64,000 bases of DNA. Origin: Megaleporinus macrocephalus. Taxonomy: Eukaryota > Chordata > Actinopteri > Characiformes > Anostomidae. The stretch covers positions 7,133,462-7,197,461 of the forward strand of contig CM038720.1 of assembly GCA_021613375.1 (NCBI GenBank), read 5' to 3'. Positions 11,057 through 22,199 of the stretch are shown here, in pieces (positions within the stretch are counted from its first letter, which is position 1; each line of letters opens with the position of its first letter). A model generated the notes under the pieces. The model did not search any database and had not been told where the DNA came from. It saw only the letters and a program-made list of their open reading frames with translations. A program made the position numbers and the translations under genes.

Positions 11057-11615
11057 TGCCCACGTGGGCCCTATATGAGTCCTTTTCAGGCAACTTGATT
11101 GGGGCCCACAAAGACTTGTTCATTGGCTTCATTTGGGACCCATGCGGCCCACTATTGGTGCCAATCTGGGCTGCAAGTGGAAACCATGTGGACAAATATC
11201 CACTGATACCACAGTGTAACCCTGCTGGGATCACAAATGTAGCCTGGCTGGGCCCCATATCAGTGACCCAAATGGTGCCCACACTGTAGCCTAACTGGAC
11301 CCCACAATGGCAGCATAACTGGGCCCCACAATGGTAACCCACCTGGGGATCACACCTTTTACCTAACTGGGTCCCATAACTGTAACCCAGCAGTAGCCTA
11401 AATGCAACATAAATCTGTAACCCAAATGGGGTCCACAAAGTGACCCAACCAAGACCCATGACTGTAGACTTATAACCCAACTGGGGCCCAAAGTTATAAC
11501 CCAACTGGGGGCCAAAGTTATAACCCAACTGGGGGCCAAATATATAACCCAACTGGAGGCCAAAGTTATAACCCAACTGGGGGCCAAAGTTATAACCCAA
11601 CTGGGGGTAATGTAT
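11057..11615. repeat. Dispersed and tandem CCCAACTGGGGCC-type repeat
   Basis: The first part has degenerate GGGCCC/CCCAC words. From about 11465 it becomes a regular 24-bp array of TTATAACCCAACTGGGGGCC plus AAAG. It separates the SINE head and body. Open frames across it on the minus strand are repeat artefacts. Confidence 0.75.
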
Positions 11616-11619
11616 CACC

Positions 11620-11850
11620 AATCATAAAGCCACTACAAGCCCATATAAAACCCTTACGGGGCCCACAAGGACATGATGGCTGGGCAGTGTTCTTTCTATA
11701 TGGAGTTGGCATACACGTGTTAATGTGTATGACCTGTAATGGACTGGCAACCTGTCCAGGATCCAGTTTCCTGGTTTTTGCCCAATGATTGTTGGGACAG
11801 GCACCAGTTTCCATCTTCCCTTGACTCATTAGGACAAAGAATAAATTATT
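11620..11850 (+). mobile_element. Probable SINE body
   Basis: TATGGAGTTGGCAT, TGGACTGGCAACCTGTCCAG and TTGCCCAATGATTGTTGGGA are degenerate versions of motifs in the body of fish tRNA-derived SINEs, in the order expected after the head at 10970-11056. Confidence 0.5.
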
Positions 11851-12395
11851 TCTAGTCTCAGAAAGATAAGCTAAGACCACTTACTAGGTTTATTTATCTA
11901 TTGTACCATACATTTACATTACTAAGTATTTTCAGTGCTGAACATTTAAGAAATAGATGGACCAGTTATGCTAGCATGGCTTACAATGAAGAGAGGCTTG
12001 TAGGCACTGATTTAGCTTGATGGTAATGCTAAGCTAGCAGCCTTTCACCAGCTTCTTTAAACTTGACCCGTATTCATTTCCTATGTTATTGTATTTGGGT
12101 GATTCTTCAATTGTTTAACTTAGTTTTATAAAGTAATGCATTTCACTTTAATTTCATTATAAAATCACACTGTTACACTTCTGACAGTTCTATTTCATTT
12201 CTAAATAATTTAAAAGATACTGATGATGAAATTCAAAACCTGTCATTACCATCAACAAATGTCATTATCATCTCAACAGGTTATGTGTTGGTAATGACGT
12301 GTTGCGCTAATGACAATTTTCACTTTTTAAGAAAAAAGCTAGCTAGGCCATGGATTTGCTAAAGATTGTTAACAGCTAGTAGAAGATGCACTTTA
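11851..12395. other. Ordinary intron sequence
   Basis: AT-rich sequence without tandem structure, exon pattern or clear transposon end. I see nothing to annotate. Confidence 0.6.
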
Positions 12396-13645
12396 AATAC
12401 ACATAAATAAATAAATAAATGAATAATGTGTAAATGTAATGTTTAGTTATAAATAAATAATGTGTAAATGTAATGTTTAGTTATAAATAAATAAATAATG
12501 TGTAAATGTAATGTTTAGTTGTAAATAAATAAATAATGTGTAAATGTAATGTTTAGTTGTAAATAAATAAATAATGTGTAAATGTAGTGTTTAGTTATAA
12601 ATAAATAAATAATGTGTAAATGTAATGTTTAGTTGTAAATAAATAAATAATGTGTAAATTTAATCTTTTGTTATAAATAAATAAATAATGTGTAAATGTA
12701 ATGTTTTGTTGTAAATAAATAAATAATGTGTAAATGTAATGTTTAGTTGTAAATAAATAAATAATGTGAAAATGTAATGTTTAGTAATAAATAAATAAAT
12801 AAATAAATAATGTGTAAATGTAATGTTTAGTTGTAAATAAATAAATAATGTGAAAATGTAATGTTTAGTTATAAATAAACAAAAAAATAATGTGTAAATG
12901 TAATGTTTAGTTGTAAATAAATAAATAATGTGTAAATGTAATGTTTAGTAATAAATAAATAAATAAATAATGTGTAAATATAATGTTTAGTTGTAAATAA
13001 ATAAATAAATAATGTGTAAATGTAATGTTGTTGTAAATAAATAAATAAATAATGTGTAAATGTAATGTTTAGTTATAAATAAATAAATAAATAAATAATG
13101 TGTAAATGTGATGTTTAGTTGTAAATAAATAAATAATGTGTAAATATAATGTTTAGTTGTAAATAAATAAATAATGTGTTAATATAATGTTTAGTTGTAA
13201 ATAAATAAATAATGTGTAAATGTAATGTTTAGTTGTAAATAAATAAATAATGTGTAAATATAATGTTTAGTTGTAAATAAATAAATAAATAATGTGTAAA
13301 TGTAATTTTGTTGTAAATAAATAAATAATGTGTAAATGTAATGTTTAGTTATAAATAAATAAATAAATAATGTGTAAATGTAATGTTTAGTTATAAATAA
13401 ATAAATAAATAATGTGTAAATATAATGTTTAGTTGTAAATAAATAAATAAATAATGTGTAAATGTAATGTTGTTGTAAATAAATAAATAAATAATGTGTA
13501 AATGTAATGTTTAGTTATAAATAAATAAATCATGTGTAAATGTAATGTTTAGTTATAAATAAGTAAATAAATAATGTGTAAATGTAATGTTGTGTTGTAA
13601 ATAAATAAATAAATAATGTGTAAATGTAATGTTTAGTTGTAAAGT
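12396..13645. repeat. About 38-bp minisatellite with embedded (AAAT)n
   Basis: The unit contains AATGTGTAAATGTAATGTTT then AGTTGTAAATAAATAAAT. There are about 33 copies. Length varies mostly by whole AAAT tetramers (2 to 6 per unit), so a microsatellite is evolving inside each minisatellite unit. Confidence 0.95.
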
Positions 13646-14337
13646 ACTGCCGTACTGATGTAAACGGTAATGACTCTGAATAAATGTACTCTATGATCAG
13701 GAGCAATACACCATTCAGTTACTCCCATTTACACACATTAACATGTCACTCCTCACTCATGGCTACATGTGCTCCCTTGTGAGTGTTTGTAGCCATGGTT
13801 ACAACCTAAACAAGTACTACCTTCAAATAGTTCCCTGCAGAAGTCATACACTGTTGCGGTAATGACGATAATGTTGGGGACGATAAAATATTGCTCAAAA
13901 ATATTTATAGGTTGTACAAATATGAAACTAAACAGTACATTTAGTTTCTTTTTAAGTTTTTATGAAACTCATATTGTGATCTTTTTTATAAATTGATCAC
14001 TTTTTAGCATCTTATTGGGGCCCAGAAGTTTTAAAGTCTGAGACAAAGCCAAAGTAGCAAAATATTGATGTTTAAATCATCATAAAAAAAACGGAAATCA
14101 TAATTATTTTGGTGTGTATTTTTTTTGGTGATGAAAGGAATGATCTTTTTAATACCAAAAATGTTAATTTTAAAGTAATTTTAACACAAATTTATAACCT
14201 AAGGATGTAAAAGTTACCCTAATTGAAGTATCTCTTTGGTGTAGCTATTAAAAACCTCAGTCGGGTCACTTTTGACCCAGGTGTTGCATCAAAGGGTTGA
14301 CAGCAGTCACCCAGCTACAGACAGGAGGGGATCTTAC
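13646..14337. other. Ordinary intron sequence before the Ig6 donor
   Basis: AT-rich with no tandem structure. GGGTCACTTTTGACCC near 14265 is a perfect palindrome of the kind found at or near fish DNA-transposon termini, but no partner end is visible. Confidence 0.4.
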
Positions 14338-14613
14338 CTTTCACAGTGACGTAGACGCTCTGGTTTTTAAAGACTTGTGGCTGTACGAGCACATGGCAGG
14401 CGTACTCCCCCTCGTCCAGCTCCTTCTGCACGTTCAGCAGCTTCAGCGTGCCGTTGTTCTCGAAGGCCCGCTGCCGGTCATTGAATGGAAGCAGGTTGGA
14501 ATTCTTGTACCACTTGATGGAGTAGTAGGGATAGCCGATGACGTGGCAGTGGATGTACGTGTCTCGGCCGGCTATGGCTGTGAGGTTTTTCATCGGTCTT
14601 ATATCGGCAGGAC
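14338..14613 (-). CDS. dscam: DSCAM exon: Ig6
   Basis: This 276-nt exon encodes Ig6, beginning [16 protein letters not shown] and ending SVYVTVK. The cysteines are in YIHCHVIG and YACHVLVQ, and the tryptophan is in IKWYKNSN. The stretch [17 protein letters not shown] is characteristic of DSCAM. Potential N-glycosylation sites are NLT, NGT and NQS. The acceptor ends CTTTAAAG and the donor is GTAAGA. It is separated from Ig5 by the largest fully contained intron (5686 bp), which holds the hAT relic, the foldback and a GGTAC-rich minisatellite. Phase 1 at both ends. Confidence 0.95.
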
Positions 14614-15024
14614 CTTTAAAGACACAAAGAGAAATACCTCTCTTTAACCCTTAGAAGTCTGGAGTTACTACTGTCAGACTGCTACACATCCAATGTGCAT
14701 CACAGTTTTTGGTGTAAGTATATACTTAAATTCTTAATTACATTATCGGTTATGGTATTATGGTAATTACACTCACATTCACACTCAGTCTGCACCTTCG
14801 ATATTTCTTGGTTGTTTCTACGTCAAAAGCAAAACGACTGAAACTAAAGTTTCTCCAACTTCAACACTGACGTCATCCCACTGAATTAAACAGGCTGGCT
14901 TTGTGACTGGTACGTATATGCAAACAAGCTCTATTCTGATTGGCTGTCCTGTGTTGCGCCTCATTCTAAGACTGAAGTTATGAAATAAGAGAAGGGATAA
15001 GGGAGAAGGACCACCTGAGATAGA

Positions 15025-15100
15025 GATGGATTTTCTGTAAAGCTGCTTCGTGACAACATCTGATCTCAAACTAGGCTCTGACTTGACTTGACATAGAGAA
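15025..15100 (+). mobile_element. LINE/SINE-type 3' tail
   Basis: TTTCTGTAAAGCTGCTTCGT followed by GACAACATC and ending in a CTTGACTTGAC short-repeat tail. It closely resembles the better preserved copy at 33640-33712. Confidence 0.55.
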
Positions 15101-15157
15101 CAAGTCAGTGTCCGTAAACGGGATTTACTGCCCACAACAACTAAACATGTTGTAGAG

Positions 15158-16060
15158 CAGTGGTTTTCAACCTGTGGGCCGCAGACATACTGCAAGGGGG
15201 GCGTAGGCCCAAATTTTTTTTTTTTCTCCAATAAATAGATAGTTCAGCATATTTAGTTCGTTTATTTGCAAAACAAAACGTGTTTAGTTTGAGTTCGTTG
15301 ATTGGTTTGGCGTAGTACAGTCATATGACACAGCGCTAGCTAGTAGATTAACTAGCTAGTTAGATAGCTACTTCAGTCTGAGTGAAGCTGTTGTCTCGTG
15401 TACACATAATGAGAACAAAAGACCCTGAAGCTGGACCATCTACAAGTGAAGCAGCTGCTGTATCTCTTACTGAGAGAACTGAGAAAAGCAAGCATAAATG
15501 GAAAAGAAGAAAATACAGCAGTGAGTAGCTAGCACTAGGCTTCACAAACACAGGAACAGAAAACGAGCCGCTACCGCTCTGCGCTGTGTGTTCGGAGGTC
15601 TTGGCAAATGAAGCATTGAAGCTAATCAAGTTATGTTGACATTTGGAGACTAAATGCTGTGAGTATGCATCTAAACCTGTGGAATTTTTTAAGAACAAAC
15701 TTAAAGAATACCAAAGCAGCCAATTGGCTTGCTCTTATTGGCTAATAGCAAAGGCTGGACCAAATACAGGAATAGGCTTTCTGTTGATCCAGACCTCCGT
15801 TTGCAACTCTCTGCAGTTCAACCTGACTTCCACCACTAGGTAGCTGGCAAACAACATCAGCCATCTCATTAGGTGAGTGACAGAAAGTGCTGGAGATGGT
15901 TCGTTTCTTTTGTTGAGTGATTATGCAGTCAGTTCACAGGTCACGTGGATGGTTGCACTGTATTTGGTTTTAAATGGCAATAAAAAATATTCTGGGGGGC
16001 CGTGGAAAGTTTTGGGGTGGGTTAAGTAGGCCTTGGGTTGCAAAAAGTTGGGAACCCCTG
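15158..16060 (+). mobile_element. hAT transposon relic, internally deleted, perfect 8-bp target duplication
   Basis: Termini CAGTGGTTTTCAAC and CAGGGGTTCCCAAC (the latter on the reverse strand) are imperfect inverted repeats. They are flanked by the identical 8-mer TTGTAGAG at 15150-15157 and 16061-16068. Eight-base duplications are the hallmark of hAT elements. The 903-bp interior retains only the start and end of a transposase gene, so it cannot move on its own. It sits in the 5.7-kb intron between Ig5 and Ig6, in opposite orientation to DSCAM. Confidence 0.93.
15409..15840 (+). pseudogene. Broken hAT transposase with BED zinc finger (ZBED5-like)
   Basis: From the ATG at 15409 the frame reads a basic leader, then LGFTNTG, PLCAVCSEVL and HLETKC, the C-x2-C...H-x4-C spacing of a BED finger, then PVEFFKNKLKE. 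In-frame stops lie at 15526-15528 and 15637-15639. About 75 bases on, in another frame, VDPDLRLQLSAVQP resembles the C-terminal end of the same transposase family, so the catalytic middle is deleted. This is a dead copy. It most resembles the ZBED5/ZBED9-type hAT lineage. Confidence 0.8.
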
Positions 16061-16299
16061 TTGTAGAGAATCAAGAGCTGCTTTAAACACTGCTGGTACA
16101 AGCTAGTCTGTGCAGGCTTGGCTGTTGCTGTACTGCCCCTAGCAACCCACGAAACCATATCATGCATTTGCACACTTGCGTTTCCAGCCTTTCAGTGCTT
16201 AAAGGTCATTCCGCTTATTTTTCAATATTTCTGCATCACTAAACGGCTGAGACGCAAGCAAGACACTCGGACAGGTTCGGTGTGAAACGCTCCATTCTA

Positions 16300-17245
16300 G
16301 AGAAACCTACTGAGTCAGATCTGTTCACAGTGGAGGTGAATGGAACCAGACATCCACCTCTGAAAGCTCCCCCACATAAAAGGTCTGGGTAAAGATAAGG
16401 TTATGAATATGCTGCCTTAATGTCTGAGACACTGTCTTACTGTAGTTTTGAGGACTCATGCTGGAGGGATACATCATTTTTTTTTCATTATTTTTGTACG
16501 TTTTTTGTTTCATTTAATTATTTTATAATTATAATATACGTATTATATTATATAGGACTATTTTAGCATAATCAGTGGTACATATATAAACTCAGAAGAC
16601 GTGTAGGTGCGCTGGTGGTGTTAATAGTAAGTAAAATAGTAAAATATTTATGATAGTGTAGACATGAAGACCCCTGGTTCCCATCACCACCTCTGTAAAA
16701 ACATTAGAGTCTGTTTGTTTCTCCACAATGAACCATTTTCACCTCTCTGAATGACTTTAATAAAATATACAGCATTTTTTAAATCTCTTGATAAATCTTG
16801 TCACTGACCATTTCATTCAGTCTACTTCAAAGGGGAAATCCACCAGTTTTTTAAATTTCTGCAGGATTTCAACATTGGAATGTAAGTAAATTCATGTGAA
16901 ATGGTTGCTAGTAGAGAACATGCTCTTTACAGTGGTGGTGGCAGTGATGGGAACCAGGGCTCTCCATGTCTACAATATATACAGACAATTTATTTACTAT
17001 CAGAACCACCAGTGAACCTACATGTGCCTCCAGAGTGCCGGAAAACGGATTTCCTGCAACACATTTTAGACCAAAAGCTTCTCAAAACCACTATAAAACA
17101 ATGTCTCAGGCATCGGGCAGCATATATTTATAACCATTTTATATAGTAACTTACTCTGCGGAAGCTTCTTGGAAGCACTAAACTCTTCAGACGTCTGGTT
17201 CCATTCACCACCACTGTAAACAATCCTGCTTTCTCTCAAGCAGAG
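16300..17245. mobile_element. Foldback element: about 1-kb imperfect palindrome
   Basis: The left arm 16300-16745 and right arm about 16885-17245 are inverted copies. Paired landmarks are GTGAATGGAACCAGAC with GTCTGGTTCCATTCAC, GTGTAGGTGCGCTGGTGG with CCACCAGTGAACCTAC, and GTAGACATGAAGAC with its partner near 16960. The loop is about 140 bases. Part of one arm recurs alone at about 18235-18305 and 63935-64000, so this is a dispersed family. No coding capacity. Confidence 0.8.
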
Positions 17246-17394
17246 AATTTCAGACTTATTTAAGCAGAAATTTTGAAAATTCTCTGAAATTCCCCTTCAG
17301 TGTACCATGAGTAGCTTTAACGAACCAGAATATATAAGATACAACCAAGATACAACTAAGATCTCAACAAATTCCTTCTCCTCTGGTTTAGTCT

Positions 17395-18070
17395 GTGGAT
17401 TCCTTTCTGTACCTAAGCATCCACCATCACATTACCCATCACATCCACTACTATTACATAGCCAGTGATGCGACAAACGGTCATTATCCCGTCTCTGGAA
17501 TGGCACCGATTTATCTGCGGCGCTCCTCCACCGCTGACAGTCGGGGACGGGACGAGAGAGAGAGAGAGAGAGAGAGAGAACAAAACAACCTCTGATTTAC
17601 ACACTGTACAGTCATCCGAACGGACAGCGGTATTTTAGTTCAAAATCCTGTCTCTGAGGCATTGTGCATAACCTTAATTAAGCTATCATGAGCCCGCCGG
17701 AGAAATTCCAGGGATAGAAACACAGAAAAATGGGTCAGGAATGGAAATAAACGGTAATAAAAGACATGACAATTCATAAAGGACCTGAAAAAGCGGGTGA
17801 AATAGAGACATCCCATGGAATATGACGCCCACAACATGGATTTATTAAGGGGAGTCCAGGTTTTAGGGATAGCTGTTTTGTAAATCCCTGTTAAATATGA
17901 GTGCTAATATGACAACAGAGCGTGGCTACAGTGTGTAGGAGGTACAATATGCTACTGTTAGCCCAGATAAATATTGTGTAATGGATTAATCTGCCATCGC
18001 TGGGTAATGTGGGCAGAAATGCCAGCGGTGTCTGATGTTGTGGTAGGAATGGGTTCATCAACGGAGAACA
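17395..18070. promoter_or_regulatory. Candidate conserved non-coding block
   Basis: Apart from a short (GA)n at 17556-17578 this stretch is unique, with mixed composition and homeodomain-type motifs (CCTTAATTAAGC, GGATTAATCTGCC). It is free of transposon ends. Proposed only because it contrasts with the repeat-filled surroundings; conservation cannot be seen here. Confidence 0.3.
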
Positions 18071-18234
18071 GATAGCTCAATCAGTTCACTTAAAGGGATA
18101 GTTTGACATAAAATTAAGTATACGCTAATTTCATCGTACGCCAATATAATCGATCGACTAAGACAGGGTCGGAGTCTGAAGTCTGGTTCTTCTTTTATTA
18201 AAGCTAATACAGCTAACATAATACCTTACAGTGC

Positions 18235-18305
18235 AGAAGCTATTTAGAGGCACTAAACTCTTCAGACGTCTGGTTCCATTCACTACCACTGTAAACAATC
18301 CTGCT
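18235..18305. mobile_element. Single arm of the foldback family
   Basis: CTCTTCAGACGTCTGGTTCC and the following CATTCACTACCACTGTAAAC match the right arm of the foldback at 17180-17245. Confidence 0.7.
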
Positions 18306-18529
18306 TCACACCAAACCATCGTACACCAGTCAACAGCATGTAGGCTGTATGGAGCTAACACTAACCTTTACACAACGCAGTGTTTTTAAATAATCGCTCA
18401 GGCTGGCTTTGCACCATAAAACTTTAAGGCAACTTTAGTTGCTCGAAACAAAATTGCAGGCGTGTTCGAAACTCAGCCACATGGCTCAACTTCCGGAAAC
18501 TACACCCTCACAAAAATAGGTACTCCTCT

Positions 18530-18935
18530 TGTTGCTGGGTGGAGTGGTACCCCTCTCTTGTTAAAAACAGTACTCCTCTAGTCACTGAGGTGGTATACCT
18601 CTTATCACTGATGTGGTACCTCCCTCATCACTGGGGTAGTACCCCTCTCATCACTGGGGTAGTACCCCTCTCATCATTAGGGCGGTACCCCCTCATCACT
18701 TGGACACTAACCCTCTTGTTACAGGGGTGGTACCTCTCTCATCGCTGGGGTGGTACCCTTCTCATCACTGGGCGGTTCCCCTTTTCGTCACTAGGGCAGT
18801 ACCCCTACTGTCATTGGGGCAGCACCCATTTTGTCACTGGAGTGGTACACCTCTTGTCACTGGAGTCGTATGCCTCTCGTCACTGAGGCAGTACCCCTCT
18901 TGTCACTGGGGTGGCACCCTCAAGGGTACACTCAG
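18530..18935. repeat. About 23-bp GGTAC-rich minisatellite
   Basis: Degenerate units of CACTGGGGTAGTACCCCTCT plus CAT repeat about 17 times. A smaller related block lies at 19135-19250, and the two are separated by unique sequence. Confidence 0.85.
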
Positions 18936-19134
18936 TACCCTTTAGTTAGGAACATAATTGTACCGTATTTGATTTAAAATTATATTTTTAAAGTTACAAG
19001 GACTCCACACACCCTGTCTTGTCTCCAGCCTCTTTGTTTTATTGTTCTGGTATGTACAAGTATGTACTTTGCTGTTGGGAAAAACTTATGGAAGGTACCC
19101 AGTTGGACCACTGATGTACCTCTAAGGAACAAAA

Positions 19135-19250
19135 ATGCAGTGGTACTCTTCCTGTAACTGGGGCAGTACCCCTTCCATCACTGGGGCAGTACCCATATTG
19201 TCACTGGGTGGGTACCTCTCTTGTTACAAGAAGGTACCTAGTTTGACCAC
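19135..19250. repeat. Second block of the GGTAC-rich repeat
   Basis: Four to five degenerate units of the same type (ACTGGGGCAGTACCC). Flanking AAGGTACC motifs near 19093 and 19231 suggest a small duplicated segment. Confidence 0.75.
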
Positions 19251-19539
19251 TGATGTACCTTTAAGAAACAAAAATGCACCTGCACTCAATCTTTTTTTGA
19301 TCCGACCCATCAACTTTCAGGAAACTACCAAACAAAACACAACTACCACTCCATGCAATGAAGTCCACTGACTTGCTGGCATCTGTATGTTTCATAATAA
19401 TGTTTCATAACCAGCTGCGTTAACCATTCAACTAATGCTAACAGCTGCTCCAATGGTTGCTTCATTTGGGAAGCAAAGGATGAAACCAATTAGGGAAGAG
19501 AATGAGATGCGCCCCTTAGCTAAATTAGAGAGGAAAGGG

Positions 19540-19605
19540 TTAATCATCAATCGGCCAATTTTCAGCCCAAATATACGACCGACTGATACCTCTCTAACTT
19601 AAAAA
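19540..19605. mobile_element. Short hAT-like fragment (CGGCC-rich)
   Basis: ATCAATCGGCCAATTTTCAG and CGACCGACTGATACCTCTCT are similar to the end region of the 34511-35267 family. Too short for certainty. Confidence 0.35.
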
Positions 19606-20299
19606 ATATGGGCCATGTTTCCAGGGTAAGGACCACCACAGTCCTGCAGCATCTTGATCAAGTGCTGGTTGAAAATACAGTTGTTCTGACTAGGGGTTCT
19701 TATACTCTGTACCATGTCTCAGCACGTTTGACCCCCAAAGTCCAGTTTGTTGGACCAGAATGATCGCTTCATGTCTTGCCCAGATGCAGTTCAGCTGAAT
19801 TCAGGCTCACATCTAGTGCGATCGCTAACTGGCCCAGTCTTGGAACAAGAACAAGTAATTGCTGCACCTGTCCCATTAAACAAACCCGCCAGCAGAGGGT
19901 CACTCTGGTCTGCTGTGTGAGAAAGTATCTGCTGCACTGTTTAAGGTGGACCAGGAGAATTCCAGCACAGGAATTCCTTCCGAACAAGAAGCACAACTTC
20001 AGACTTAACAACCCAACACAGTTTGAGGCAAGTATGATGATGTAGTCAAGCAGTTCTCAGGAGGCTAAACTGGTAAACATAATCTTCCATTACTTTATTA
20101 ACGACCAGCATACAATATTTTTTGCCAACTTCAGGAAATAAAAAAGGACAGAGAGAAGCAAAAGCCACGTATTCCCTGAAACGAGCCCAGATTCTCTGCC
20201 AGCAAGTTTTGAAATGCATGCATGAACATTCAAACAACCAAACTGAGTTATATGTGCTTGTGTATGTGTGTGTTTTGGAGGAGCTGATCTGACAAGCAC

Positions 20300-20596
20300 C
20301 TCTTACGTTTATTCGAGCCTGGTAGGAGACCGTCCCAGCCGAGTTGTTGCAGGTGCAGCGGTAAACCCCACTGTCGCGGACTTGCGTTTGGGAGATGTTC
20401 AGGTAACTGATGACGTTTCCCTCCGCCGTGATGCTGTGGCCCATCCGGTGACGGCTGTCCTTCATCACCAGGTCGTCGTCCAGGGTCCAGGTGACGACGG
20501 GCTGCGGCGTGCCTTTGACGTGACACATCAGGGACACAAACTCGTTCGGACTCACCACTTTCTCGCTGAAGGCCGACAAGATTTTGGGGGTTCCGT
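20300..20596 (-). CDS. dscam: DSCAM exon: Ig5
   Basis: This 297-nt exon encodes Ig5, from [19 protein letters not shown] to YQARINVR. The disulfide cysteines are in SLMCHVKG and VYRCTCNN, and the tryptophan is in VTWTLDDD. A third cysteine follows the second by two residues, where an alanine is expected. Sequons NIS and NNS are present. The 3' end is set by phase: the next exon needs one preceding base, so the donor must be the GTGCTT at 20299-20294. That donor is weak. A better-looking GTAAGA lies 7 nt upstream inside the exon (GT at 20306-20305), in the VR codons; using it would shift the frame and reach TAA after four codons of the Ig6 exon. Confidence 0.94.
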
Positions 20597-20705
20597 CTGT
20601 GGGGAAAGAGTTTAAAGACCTGGTAAATACAGCAACCATGCATTTACTTTTATGCTATTTGGCAAACGTTTTTATCCAGAGCGACTTGCAAATAACGTTA
20701 CTGAC
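20597..20705 (-). other. 109-bp intron between Ig4 and Ig5 exons
   Basis: The donor GTCAGT and acceptor CCCCACAG bound this short intron. Its interior contains TTTTTATCCAGAGCGACTTG, a motif widespread in teleost repeats, so part of the small intron is probably repeat-derived. Confidence 0.7.
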
Positions 20706-20981
20706 CTTCTAAGATGACTTGCACAAAGTCCTGAGCTGAGATCTTGCCTTTCCTGGCAAAGCACTGGTACGCTCCCCCGTCACTCTTGGCCATGCCATCC
20801 ATCACCAGGTTCTCCTTGTTGATGCCGTTCATGTGCACACTGCCTCCCGCGTTGATTTTATCCCCGTTGCGGTACCACGAGAGATCATACTCATCAGAGC
20901 CAGTCACGCTGCAGGTCAGGGACACCTGGCTGCCTACGCTGCCCTTCACTTTCCTGGGACTGACCACCACCCGTAGTGGCT
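20706..20981 (-). CDS. dscam: DSCAM exon: Ig4
   Basis: This 276-nt exon encodes the fourth Ig domain, starting [19 protein letters not shown] and ending DFVQVILE. The cysteines are in SLTCSVTG and AYQCFARKG, and the tryptophan is in LSWYRNGD. The match to DSCAM Ig4 is strong along its full length. The acceptor is CCCTTTCAG and the donor GTCAGT. The next intron, to Ig5, is only 109 bp, so the Ig4 and Ig5 exons sit almost together. The frame is phase 1 at both ends. Family knowledge: Ig4 packs back on Ig1 in the Dscam horseshoe. Confidence 0.95.
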
Positions 20982-22199
20982 CTGAAAGGGCACAAGCATA
21001 CATCTCAAAAAGCATCCAACGTCCATTTGTGCATCTTTTAACAACTTTCCAACATGTAAACAAGAAACAGGTAATGCCTACACATTGCTACAGCTGTTTG
21101 AGTCTGGGACCTTCGGTGCAGGACGTCAAAAACACTGAAATTACTTGCACAATGTTATATTCAGGATGTCATGAATGAATGTTTAATAGAAAGAGTGCTT
21201 TGCTGAGCAAATAAAAGCTTCCTGTCTGGAAAAATAGCTTTTAAAAATATACTAATGTCCCAAAGGGCCTAAGCATTAGTACTGTAACTCAGACACTCAC
21301 TTAAGTTTAGCAGGCTGAAGGTTCTCCACAAGGAGGAGCTATTAGCACTCAAGTAGCTTTTGTGTGCATCATTAGAATGCCATGATGAGTAACGGGAACG
21401 GGTGCAATTAAGGTTACTATATGAAGAACATATGCTTCATTAGCGAGGTTGTGAATCACCACAGGCAAGAAGGGGTGTTGTAAATTAGCGGAACTGGACA
21501 GAAGCAGGTTGAATAGCTAAAACAACAGATTAAAGCCTAAATTTCATCTACTTGTCCATATTTATAGAGGGTCTCACAGTGTCAAAAAACAGACCCTCCA
21601 CACAGTTTTAGGTAAAGAGTGTTTGCGGAAGTTTAAAAATGTATTAGAAGAACCAAAGGCTAAGTGAGACAAAAACTACAAAGAGCAAAGAAAGACTGGG
21701 CAGCCATGCCATGCGAGGAACCCAGAATGAAAGGGTGTAAAAGGAGTCAAGGGAGGCAGAAAGACAGGAGCGCTACAAACACCTGGAATGGTTGAGAAAC
21801 CAACTAAACGTAGACGGGATCACTAATATATTGATTGGGCTGGGAAGGAGATGCTAGAGAGGGTGAAGCAGAGTCTCAAAGCTAAGGATGCAACTGGGGA
21901 GGGCTGCATTCTAGAGGCCAGGCCGTTTTGTGGGTTCCTTCAAATGTGGCTGAGAATGAACTTCTCTGACAAGGGACTCTGAGGTTGTGTCTTCCGAGAC
22001 TGTTGACCTATAATCATTGGTGCACAGTGCAGTACCATTCTTTCACCAATGCATTCTTCCATCACTAATTAGAACTCTCCACTGCACTTCTCCACTCAGC
22101 ACATGTAATCATTTCAGCTTAACGATATAAAACCTCGCTTGTAGCATATCAATTACATCACGTTACATCAACAGAGCTAATAGGAATATGTGAACATAC
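20982..22199. other. Intron between Ig3 and Ig4 exons
   Basis: No tandem array or complete transposon. Bases 21190-21270 share TTTGCTGAGCAAATAAAAGC-type sequence with 41460-41530 and 58100-58135, a dispersed repeat fragment. Confidence 0.5.
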
